Below, piece by piece: positions 1-5,583 of a stretch of 8,949 bases of DNA. Within the stretch, counting starts at the first letter, position 1; every line of letters begins with the position of its first letter. The stretch covers positions 1-8,949 of the forward strand of contig CAOOMX010000043.1 in the NCBI GenBank assembly GCA_948497845.1. Direction: 5' to 3'. Source of the stretch: an uncultured Bacilli bacterium (GTDB lineage: Bacteria; Bacillota_I; Bacilli_A; RF39; UBA660). The notes beneath the pieces were generated by a model, which ran no database searches, was not told the origin of the DNA, and saw only the letters and a program-made list of their open reading frames with translations. Position numbers and translations under genes: made by a program.

Positions 1-795
1 TTTTAAAGCATCTGTTTTTGAAAAATTAAAATATATTTCCCCTAAAGCTCTTCTATAATTTAAGTAAAGTGCCAGTATTTCTTCTTTATTTGGTATCTCT
101 ATGCCTTCTTCTTGTTCTATTTCCAAAAGAAGATTGGCTAAAAAGGCTGGAGTGATTAATCTAAAATAGTAAAGAAACAGGTCTATAAATTCACTACTAG
201 ATGTTTTTAAAAATACTTCAAAGTCTTCTGTAAAAAATGGTATATCTAATGATCCATATGTACTTGGTAATTTAATCCTCCTACTTGATTTGGTAAGAAT
301 TAAATCGTTATCTAATATTGCTATATGGTTTTTCCGTATTCCCCAGTTATCATAATGTCTATCACAATTTGCTAAAAGAAGATCAAAAATATATACTTTT
401 ACTAATTCTATTACCATCTGGTATGACCCAAAAGGAAGATTTTCTATTATATGCCATGCTTTATATAAAGAAATATCACATATAGTAGATAAATCAGCTG
501 TTGTATCACTTTTATCCCAATAAAAAGATATGGGGTGAAAGTCATCGTTTACATTTAAATCTTTACTAATAACTGCTAAGGTTCTTTTTGTGCGACCAAC
601 ATCTACTAAAAAATACTCAGCACATTGTATTTCAAATACTTTAGCAACTTTTTCTGCTATCGCTTCATTAATATAGCGGCTCTCATCAAAACCATTGACA
701 AAAAAGGATCCTACACTTAAATCAACTCTTGCTTTTGTTTTAGATGATCTAATTTTTAACTTATCTTGTTCTGTTAATTTTAACTGTTCTTTCAT
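1..795 (-). CDS. HipA-like protein kinase, C-terminus cut off by the window edge
   Basis: An open frame of 265 codons runs from an ATG at 795-793 to the window edge with no stop. Residues 145-150 read DRHYDN, inside a hydrophobic context (FDLLLANCDRHYDNWGI, 137-153). This matches the catalytic-loop D-R-H-x-x-N signature of HipA-type Ser/Thr kinases, with D145 as the expected catalytic base and N150 as a metal ligand. The LDND at 161-164 could supply the second metal-binding Asp. Residues 42-61 (INEAIAEKVAKVFEIQCAEY) resemble the helix that follows the N-lobe strands in HipA relatives. I cannot place an ATP-binding lysine or glycine-rich loop with confidence, and the N-lobe looks short. No HipB-type DNA-binding antitoxin gene is adjacent on the visible side. 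The ORF starts 3 nt after the nusB stop with no clear Shine-Dalgarno, so it is probably co-transcribed with nusB and translated by reinitiation. The family call is fairly secure from the motif; substrate and role (toxin, metabolic kinase or other) are unknown. Confidence 0.72.
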   Translation of the reverse strand, partial: MKEQLKLTEQDKLKIRSSKTKARVDLSVGSFFVNGFDESRYINEAIAEKVAKVFEIQCAEYFLVDVGRTKRTLAVISKDLNVNDDFHPISFYWDKSDTTADLSTICDISLYKAWHIIENLPFGSYQMVIELVKVYIFDLLLANCDRHYDNWGIRKNHIAILDNDLILTKSSRRIKLPSTYGSLDIPFFTEDFEVFLKTSSSEFIDLFLYYFRLITPAFLANLLLEIEQEEGIEIPNKEEILALYLNYRRALGEIYFNFSKTDALK

Positions 796-798
796 ATA

Positions 799-1194
799 TT
801 AATTTCTAATGACTTTATCTAACACTGCATTGATGATTTTTCGTACACTGTCATCACTATATTTTTTAGCCAATTCTATAGCTTCATTTATAACAACCAC
901 TTCTGGTGTGTCCGTATATTTTAGCTCATACAAGGCCATACGTAAAATTGCTTGCCCTGATTTGTCTAACCTATCAATTGTCCATTCATTCATATAGGCA
1001 TCTGCTTCCTTATCTAAAGTATCTTTATATGTTAATACTCCATATACTATATCTTTAACAAATTCATTATCTACTTCTATATTTTCTTTAATCACTTGAT
1101 CTACTTCAAAATCCACATTTCTTTCTTTATAAATATCGATTTGATATAAAATCACCATAATATTCTTTCTTAGCTCACTTCTTGAAATTGTCAT
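799..1194 (-). CDS. nusB: Transcription antitermination factor NusB
   Basis: At 131 residues this is the usual NusB length. The diagnostic C-terminal half is present: WTIDRLDKSGQAILRMALYE (residues 71-90), then a TPEVVVINEAIELAKKYS stretch and a final helix with RKIINAVLDKV. The N-terminus (SRSELRKNIMVILYQIDIY) matches the first helix, where other NusBs carry an R-x-x-A-x-x-x-L-Y-Q pattern. Here Ile-Met replaces the usual small residue. The family pairs with NusE (ribosomal protein S10) to bind boxA RNA and assists rRNA antitermination in the cytoplasm. The ATG at 1194 is preceded by GGGAG (1205-1209), 10 nt away. A promoter with an extended -10 lies just upstream, so nusB heads its own unit with the HipA-like gene as second cistron. 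The xseA/xseB or ribH partners often seen near nusB elsewhere are absent. Confidence 0.96.
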   Translation of the reverse strand: MTISRSELRKNIMVILYQIDIYKERNVDFEVDQVIKENIEVDNEFVKDIVYGVLTYKDTLDKEADAYMNEWTIDRLDKSGQAILRMALYELKYTDTPEVVVINEAIELAKKYSDDSVRKIINAVLDKVIRN

Positions 1195-1204
1195 ATATAA
1201 TTTT

Positions 1205-1227
1205 CTCCCATCGAATAGATTATAGCA
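1205..1227 (-). promoter_or_regulatory. nusB promoter (extended -10) and RBS
   Basis: On the minus strand, TGC-TATAAT covers 1227-1219, a perfect -10 with the TGn extension. No good -35 is seen at 16-18 nt (an A/T run only), which is typical of extended -10 promoters. The predicted transcription start near 1212 leaves a leader of about 18 nt that contains the GGGAG Shine-Dalgarno (1209-1205). An ATG at 1211-1209 is out of frame and soon meets a stop. Confidence 0.6.
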
Positions 1228-1237
1228 AAAATTGCGT

Positions 1238-1261
1238 AAAAAAAATAGTATAAATTATGCT
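1238..1261 (-). terminator. Possible weak intrinsic terminator after the sortase gene
   Basis: Just past the sortase stop, an imperfect palindrome (1261-1247; six of seven A/T-rich pairs around a one-base centre, so effectively a shorter stem) is followed by eight T on the minus strand (1245-1238). The stem is weak and partly overlaps the upstream part of the nusB promoter region, so some readthrough from the sortase gene into nusB is plausible. Confidence 0.35.
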
Positions 1262-1262
1262 T

Positions 1263-1790
1263 TTACACTAATATTGCTCTTATAATTAACTGCTCTTCTT
1301 TGTTTACTTGGTCACAGGTTGTTAAAATTAAACATTTTTCATTTTTATTTTCTTTTATATGTATATACCCTGTTTTCTTTTCTTTATATTTTTCTACCAC
1401 TTTATAAGTATATTTTTGCTCCTTATATATTATATATATTTTATCTTCCTCTTCTAATTTTACTAAAGGATTAAAAAAAGATACCTTCCCTACTCCAGAG
1501 TGGCCTGCTATCACTAGCCTACCCTCTTTAGATGATGGTAATACTTCTATATTCTGATCAACATTATTCCTTTTATCATGAATACTATAAAAGGGTAAGT
1601 TCATTTTTATTTTAGGAATTTGTAAATAACCTATAGCTTCATCTTTATGTTGGGGGGAGGAGGATAGAATAATCTCTGAGTTTTTTATTTGCAAGAAATA
1701 AATCATTTGAAAAAAAATAATAAAAATAAGTGCTATTTTTATAGGAATAAAGGTTAGTGTTTTTATCTCATTCATCCCCCTCATGCCCAT
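1263..1790 (-). CDS. Small sortase (transpeptidase), class uncertain
   Basis: This is a predicted membrane-anchored cysteine transpeptidase of 175 residues. A single hydrophobic segment at about residues 13-34 would anchor it with the catalytic domain outside. The catalytic set is visible: His97 in VIAGHSG, Cys159 in the TLxTC-like motif LILTTCD, and Arg171 in QLIIRAIL. The domain opens with GYLQIPKIKMNLPFY (54-68), the typical first strand. The family cleaves LPXTG-like signals and joins proteins to peptidoglycan or pilins. The TTC-D form is closest to class D, or to a small unclassified group. The protein is shorter than most sortases and ends right after the Arg strand. The start is uncertain: ATG at 1790 has only a poor AGGTAAG nearby, while residue 6 (ATG at 1775) directly abuts GAGGGGG, which is too close. 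No LPXTG-bearing partner is encoded in the window. It appears to be a single-gene unit. Confidence 0.9.
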   Translation of the reverse strand: MGMRGMNEIKTLTFIPIKIALIFIIFFQMIYFLQIKNSEIILSSSPQHKDEAIGYLQIPKIKMNLPFYSIHDKRNNVDQNIEVLPSSKEGRLVIAGHSGVGKVSFFNPLVKLEEEDKIYIIYKEQKYTYKVVEKYKEKKTGYIHIKENKNEKCLILTTCDQVNKEEQLIIRAILV

Positions 1791-1898
1791 CTTACCTAAT
1801 AACGCACTTTAAAGCAAGGGAGAAATTTATCACAAAATGTCGTTCTATAAATGGTTATGTCGAAAAAAATTAAAAGATATTCTCAAATTTCTTTTCAC
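1791..1898. other. Spacer upstream of the sortase; no clear promoter
   Basis: This is the untranslated region between the acyltransferase terminator and the sortase gene. I could not find a convincing -35/-10 pair on the minus strand. TATAGA and GATAAA are -10-like but lack a matching -35. A hexamer CGACAT occurs twice in direct orientation (minus strand, 1851-1846 and about 20 nt further down), which may be chance or a regulator half-site. No ORF or stable RNA structure was recognised. Confidence 0.3.
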
Positions 1899-1920
1899 AA
1901 AAAAAGACTAAAATTTAGTC
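1899..1920 (-). terminator. Intrinsic terminator overlapping the acyltransferase stop codon
   Basis: On the minus strand, GACTAAATTTTAGTC (1920-1906) is a perfect palindrome that folds to a short hairpin. It is followed directly by seven T (1905-1899) and preceded by an A run. The TAA stop of the acyltransferase gene lies inside the left arm. The stem is short and A/T-rich, so efficiency may be modest. The flanking A and T runs could let it act in both directions. Confidence 0.65.
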
Positions 1921-3222
1921 ATTTTTTTTAGTAGTATTTACGCTTTCATAAAAAAGCTTTATTAGTGAACTTAAAACATATGATAGTATTAATGTTGGCC
2001 AGAATATTTGTGCTGCACTATATATTGTTCCTGGGTTATTCTTTCCTGCTATTAGCAAAACTAATAAAATTACAGGATAATGTATCATATATAAATATAT
2101 AGAAGCTTCACTAAGAAAGGCACTTACTTTGTATATTGCTTCATTTTTTACGAATTTAACTACTAAATCACTTCCTAAGAATGTAAGCATAACGATTATT
2201 CCTGAGAATAAATATACTGTCCATGGATCTAATGCAAAACTCGTTGTTGGATATAAAGTAAACCAAATTAATAAGCCAGCTATTACTACATATATGAAAG
2301 TTAAGAAGGCTGTTTCTTCAGATGTAAACTTGTGCGTTTTTAATTTTTCAACAAGATAATATATTATTATTCCTCCACTCATTCCTACTAAAGTAAATAA
2401 TAAACCACTTGTTAAACCAGAACTATTTGCTTTGCACCATATACCTCCTATTAACAAGAAAATGAACGGTACTATAAAGCCTTTTGCTTTTTCTTCATCA
2501 CGAGCCATTAGCCAATATAAGAAATATGAACATATTAATATACTAGATATAAACCATAGAGCTTCATTGCCAACCATTAAAGATGTAGAACCTCTAAAGC
2601 CAGCGGCATGTAAACCTATAAACTCCCATAAGCCATTGATGGTTATGTTTATTGTTTCTCCAAATTCATAACCGAAATAGAATTTAGAAATAATTAATCC
2701 TAATCCATAGCCAATCGCAAGTATTGGTAAAGCTTTTTTAGCAATTTTTCCTAAATATTCTAGTGCTCTAGCTGTTGGGCTTTCCTTTCTTGAATTTCTT
2801 TTTTTGAAATCATTTACTAAAGCATACCCTGCTATTAAGGCAAACATAAATAGTAACATATTTGCTTGTGACCACCAATTTGTACTTGATAACCAATAGC
2901 CATTTTGGCCTTTTTGTGTTAATGCGCTTATGCTATAACCAACAAACATTATAGCTAAAAAACATGTCCAAAAACTTAAAAGTAAATTATGTTTTTTTAC
3001 AGTTTTTTCTTTCGTAGCTTCAATAACAACTTCTTCTTTCTTTGTTACTTTTACCTCTTTCAGTATTTCTTTTTTAACAGTAGTTTTTGGTGATGTTGTT
3101 GTTTTGGTCGTTTTCTTCACCGCTACTGTTGCTTTTTTGGGCTTACTTGCTGTTTCTTTTTTCTTATTCACACTACTCTTTTTTGTTGCAGTTTTCTTTA
3201 CTGCTTCCTTTGCTTCTTTCAA
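1915..3222 (-). CDS. Acyltransferase-3-like multipass membrane protein with Lys-rich N-terminal tail
   Basis: The protein has 435 residues. Residues 1-77 are a low-complexity Lys/Thr/Ala/Val tail of histone-H1-like composition, predicted cytoplasmic. From residue 80 onward about ten hydrophobic segments follow. Family hallmarks are WSQANMLLFMFALIAGYAL (117-135, matching the 'FF.LSGFL' helix), NEALWFISSILI (219-230) and a late ASIYLYMIHYPVI (373-385, matching the 'S.. IYL.H.P' helix). Such proteins move acetyl or other acyl groups onto cell-wall or surface polysaccharides. The first helix (83-100) lacks the R...H pair that most members use for catalysis, so activity is uncertain. The start is TTG at 3222, supported by a strong AGGAGGG (3235-3229) at good spacing. 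No ATG starts the tail. The gene has its own promoter and terminator and so is probably monocistronic. Position next to ftsW and a sortase suggests an envelope role. An alternative is a non-catalytic member of the same fold. Confidence 0.8.
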   Translation of the reverse strand: MKEAKEAVKKTATKKSSVNKKKETASKPKKATVAVKKTTKTTTSPKTTVKKEILKEVKVTKKEEVVIEATKEKTVKKHNLLLSFWTCFLAIMFVGYSISALTQKGQNGYWLSSTNWWSQANMLLFMFALIAGYALVNDFKKRNSRKESPTARALEYLGKIAKKALPILAIGYGLGLIISKFYFGYEFGETINITINGLWEFIGLHAAGFRGSTSLMVGNEALWFISSILICSYFLYWLMARDEEKAKGFIVPFIFLLIGGIWCKANSSGLTSGLLFTLVGMSGGIIIYYLVEKLKTHKFTSEETAFLTFIYVVIAGLLIWFTLYPTTSFALDPWTVYLFSGIIVMLTFLGSDLVVKFVKNEAIYKVSAFLSEASIYLYMIHYPVILLVLLIAGKNNPGTIYSAAQIFWPTLILSYVLSSLIKLFYESVNTTKKND

Positions 3223-3228
3223 GCTTTT

Positions 3229-3235
3229 CCCTCCT
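3229..3235 (-). promoter_or_regulatory. Strong RBS defining a TTG start
   Basis: AGGAGGG on the minus strand lies 6 nt upstream of TTG at 3222-3220. It is the strongest Shine-Dalgarno in the window. It is the reason for taking TTG as the start, since no in-frame ATG is as well placed. Confidence 0.8.
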
Positions 3236-3241
3236 ATTCTT

Positions 3242-3261
3242 TTAAAGTATCCCTACTTTAA
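3242..3261 (-). promoter_or_regulatory. Perfect 8-bp hairpin at the 5' end of the acyltransferase leader
   Basis: TTAAAGTA-GGGA-TACTTTAA on the minus strand forms an 8-bp perfect stem with a 4-nt loop. The predicted transcription start (about 3262, 7 nt past the -10) puts it at the very 5' end of the mRNA, upstream of the RBS. It could be a 5' stabilising hairpin or a palindromic operator. Nothing in the sequence distinguishes these. Confidence 0.5.
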
Positions 3262-3268
3262 TACAATA

Positions 3269-3296
3269 AGTATAGCAAAAGGTCTATAGAAAACAA
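3269..3296 (-). promoter_or_regulatory. Acyltransferase gene promoter
   Basis: On the minus strand TTGTTT (3296-3291) is followed after 16 nt by TATACT (3274-3269), preceded by TGC as an extended -10. It is the most complete housekeeping-type promoter in the window. An inverted repeat AGAAAA...TTTTCT (3306-3288) overlaps the -35 element. Confidence 0.65.
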
Positions 3297-3306
3297 GTGA
3301 TTTTCT
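3288..3306. repeat. Inverted repeat over the -35 element
   Basis: AGAAAA-7 nt-TTTTCT (6-bp arms) spans 3288-3306 and covers the -35 hexamer of the acyltransferase promoter. It is not followed by a U run, so it does not look like an ftsW terminator. Its position suits a repressor site, but short A/T arms arise often by chance in such DNA. Confidence 0.35.
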
Positions 3307-3321
3307 TTTATTGAGCTAAAT

Positions 3322-4407
3322 TTATTTTCTACTAATATTTAAAATAATTCCTATACTAGCCAAAGAAACTAATAAACTACTTCCCCCATAGGAGAAAAAC
3401 GGTAAAGTCACTCCTGTCACAGGCAAAAGTCCAATAACTACCGCAATATTAAGTAAGGCTTGGATTAATATGCCAACACCTAAGCCAAATGATAGATATT
3501 TGCCAAATAAGTCGTTTGTTTTTAAAGAAATTTTTATAATACGATAAAAAATAAAGGCAAAAAAGGATGTAATGATAAGTATGCCTAAAAAACCAAATTC
3601 TTCTGATATAATAGAGAATATAAAATCTGTTTGAGGTTCTGGTAAGTAAAATTGCTTTTGCCTTGATTGTAAAAAACCTTGTCCTAATAATCCTCCTGGC
3701 CCAATCGCATATAAAGATTGAATAATCTGATACCCGCTTCCTAGAGGGTCACTCCATGGATTTAAAAAGGCAACTATTCTAAGCATTCGATAAGGAGCTA
3801 TGATTATTAGGGCTACAATACCAATTAAAGCTAAGACACCAATTTTAACAAAAAAAGATAATTTAACACCTGATATAAATATCATAACGACTAAAGTTAA
3901 AACTATAACCATAGCAGTTCCAAAGTCAGGTTCTAACATGATTAACAAAAAGAAAACCCCTATAACAAGTAAAATAGGAAATACACCCTTTTTAATATTT
4001 TGCATTAACTTTTGATTTCCTGCTAAATACTTTGAAACAAAAATGATTAATCCTAATTTGGCAAACTCACTAGGCTGAATTCCAAAGCCCCCAAAACCAA
4101 ACCAACTACGTGACCCATTTCTAATACTTCCTATGCCTGGAATTAAAACAAGTACTAATAATATAAAGCATATTAATAATATGAGATTCGCTTTCTTTTC
4201 ATATATTTTATAATCAATTTTAGATAAAAAATAAAGCATTCCAAGACCTGCTAAAAAGAATATAGCTTGGGCTTTAACAAACTTAAAAGCATCATGAAAT
4301 TTATATTCAGCCCATATACTACTAGCCGAATAAATCATAACGATTCCAAATGAAGCAATTAATATAACTGCTATTAATAATTTATAATCAAAATTTTTAT
4401 TTTTCAT
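3322..4407 (-). CDS. ftsW: SEDS peptidoglycan glycosyltransferase FtsW
   Basis: This 361-residue integral membrane protein has about ten hydrophobic segments and polymerises lipid II at the division site together with a class B PBP. Motifs in order are IVMIYSASS (22-30), GSRSWF (98-103) with IQPSEFAKLGL (110-120), MLEPDFGT (157-164), LPEPQTDFIFSIISEE (255-270) and GLLPVTGVTLPFFSYGGSSL (326-345). Asp261, in TDFIF, corresponds to the Asp shown to be essential in FtsW/RodA enzymes. The TGVTLPFFSYGGSS form favours FtsW over RodA, and the division PBP two genes upstream agrees. The ATG at 4407 is the only sensible start, since the first helix begins a few residues later, but its leader lacks a clear Shine-Dalgarno. 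A strong terminator upstream separates it from mraY, and a probable promoter lies between. No clear terminator follows; readthrough into the acyltransferase gene is possible. Confidence 0.95.
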   Translation of the reverse strand: MKNKNFDYKLLIAVILIASFGIVMIYSASSIWAEYKFHDAFKFVKAQAIFFLAGLGMLYFLSKIDYKIYEKKANLILLICFILLVLVLIPGIGSIRNGSRSWFGFGGFGIQPSEFAKLGLIIFVSKYLAGNQKLMQNIKKGVFPILLVIGVFFLLIMLEPDFGTAMVIVLTLVVMIFISGVKLSFFVKIGVLALIGIVALIIIAPYRMLRIVAFLNPWSDPLGSGYQIIQSLYAIGPGGLLGQGFLQSRQKQFYLPEPQTDFIFSIISEEFGFLGILIITSFFAFIFYRIIKISLKTNDLFGKYLSFGLGVGILIQALLNIAVVIGLLPVTGVTLPFFSYGGSSLLVSLASIGIILNISRK

Positions 4408-4430
4408 ATCTATTCATTTAATTCTATTAA

Positions 4431-4459
4431 TTATTATGGAAATTAATGAGTAGAACCAA
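4431..4459 (-). promoter_or_regulatory. Probable ftsW promoter
   Basis: On the minus strand TTGGTT (4459-4454) is spaced 17 nt from TAATAA (4436-4431). The predicted start near 4424 gives a leader of about 17 nt with no good Shine-Dalgarno (only GAATAGAT before the ATG). A promoter is expected here because a strong terminator lies just upstream. Confidence 0.45.
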
Positions 4460-4467
4460 ACAAATAC

Positions 4468-4504
4468 AAAAAAAATATTAGAAAATTTATTATTCTCTAA
4501 TATT
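4468..4504 (-). terminator. Strong intrinsic terminator after mraY
   Basis: Arms 4504-4493 and 4485-4474 on the minus strand (AATATTAGAGAA and TTTTCTAATATT) pair over 12 bp with one G-U wobble, around a 7-nt loop. They run into eight T (4475-4468). The arm begins on the first base after or within the mraY stop triplet (4506-4504). This is the clearest terminator in the window. Confidence 0.85.
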
Positions 4505-5496
4505 TATAACCAAACTCCATATGTTATTGCTGCCATAGCTAATATAAAACCAATCACCCAAAATAACTTAATAATGTCTTGCTCTTTCCATCCTATTTCT
4601 TCAAAATGATGATGCAAAGGAGCTTTTAAAAATACTTTTTTATTAAATTGACGGATAGAAATGATTTGTATTAAGCTACTAAGTGTTTCAATTACATATA
4701 CTCCACCAATTAGGGCAAGAGATAATTCATGCCTCGTAATAATTGCTATACTTGCTAAAGCGCCTCCTAAAGCTAAAGATCCTAAGTCTCCCATAAATAT
4801 TCTAGCAGGATGGGTATTAAAGACTAAAAAACCTATTAAAGACCCTACTAACAAGAAACAAAAGATAGCTATTTCTTGATAACCTTCTAACCAGCCACAA
4901 TTCCAAGAAATAATACCAAAGGCTAAAAAGGCTATGGCGGATAATCCACCCGCTAATCCATCTAATCCATCAGTGATATTAACAGCGTTCGTTGTGCCTA
5001 CCAATAGAAATAGAATAAATAAGCCAAAGGTCCATCCAAGAGGAATGGTAAGATTTAGGAAAGAAAATCTCAATGTAGAATCTCCTCCACCTTTCATAAA
5101 TAAGTAAAAGAAGACTAACGCTATAAACATTTGAATTAAAAATTTACTTACAAGTGAAATACCATTATTATTGCGTTCTTTTATTTTTAAAAAGTCATCT
5201 AAGAATCCTAAAAAAGCATAGGCTATTAAAACAAAAACTATAATAATAAGATTATAACTGATTTCAATGCTTCCTTTTATATAAAGTAGTACTAATGATA
5301 CGATTACTGGAAGAATAAATATAATTCCTCCCATTGTAGGAGTTCCTTCTTTTTTTAAATGTCTTTTAGATATCAGTTTACTTACTGATTGGCCGAAATG
5401 TAACTTCCGAAATAATGGAATAACGATTAAACCAGTAATAAGCGATAAAACAAAACCTAACATTAAAGCCATAGCTGCTTTTGCAAGTATTAACAT
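4504..5496 (-). CDS. mraY: Phospho-N-acetylmuramoyl-pentapeptide transferase MraY
   Basis: The enzyme transfers phospho-MurNAc-pentapeptide from UDP to undecaprenyl phosphate, making lipid I on the inner face of the membrane. The 330 residues match the usual length, with about ten membrane helices. Signatures are KKEGTPTMGG (48-57), the Asp pair in FLDDFLKI (98-105), NITDGLDGLAGG (173-184), FMGDLGS (234-240, Asp237 catalytic) and the His-rich KAPLHHHFEEIGW (291-303). All key residues are present, so it should be active. The ATG at 5496 is preceded by AAGAGGTG (5510-5503), 6 nt away. It lies 87 nt after the PBP gene with no terminator between, consistent with one transcript. In many Firmicutes murD follows mraY, but here it is replaced by a terminator and ftsW. 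Confidence 0.97.
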   Translation of the reverse strand: MLILAKAAMALMLGFVLSLITGLIVIPLFRKLHFGQSVSKLISKRHLKKEGTPTMGGIIFILPVIVSLVLLYIKGSIEISYNLIIIVFVLIAYAFLGFLDDFLKIKERNNNGISLVSKFLIQMFIALVFFYLFMKGGGDSTLRFSFLNLTIPLGWTFGLFILFLLVGTTNAVNITDGLDGLAGGLSAIAFLAFGIISWNCGWLEGYQEIAIFCFLLVGSLIGFLVFNTHPARIFMGDLGSLALGGALASIAIITRHELSLALIGGVYVIETLSSLIQIISIRQFNKKVFLKAPLHHHFEEIGWKEQDIIKLFWVIGFILAMAAITYGVWL

Positions 5497-5510
5497 TTTT
5501 TACACCTCTT

Positions 5511-5583
5511 CTTTTTTATTATACTATAAAAATTTCTCTATATTTTTAGTTATATTATAGATTGACATATTTTTACAACCTTT
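5511..5583 (-). promoter_or_regulatory. AT-rich spacer with a possible internal mraY promoter
   Basis: On the minus strand TTGTAA (5578-5573) lies 18 nt from TATAAC (5554-5549). A second perfect TATAAT (5523-5518) has no good -35. Partly complementary A/T arms (ACTAAAAAT and ATTTTTATAGT) flank the middle but have no U run, so this does not look like a terminator. Either PBP-mraY cotranscription or a weak internal start is possible. Confidence 0.3.

Noticed and set aside
1209..1211. Alternative upstream ATG for nusB
   Set aside because: It is out of frame with nusB, overlaps the Shine-Dalgarno and meets TGA after six codons.
2129..3289. Plus-strand open frames over the acyltransferase gene, and similar ones over nusB, ftsW and mraY
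   Set aside because: They are antisense to well-supported genes, have no family motifs or RBS, and have compositions expected from the reverse strand of membrane-protein genes.
5562..5567. A perfect plus-strand TTGACA hexamer
   Set aside because: No good -10 follows at 16-18 nt and no plus-strand gene lies downstream; it faces antisense into the PBP gene.
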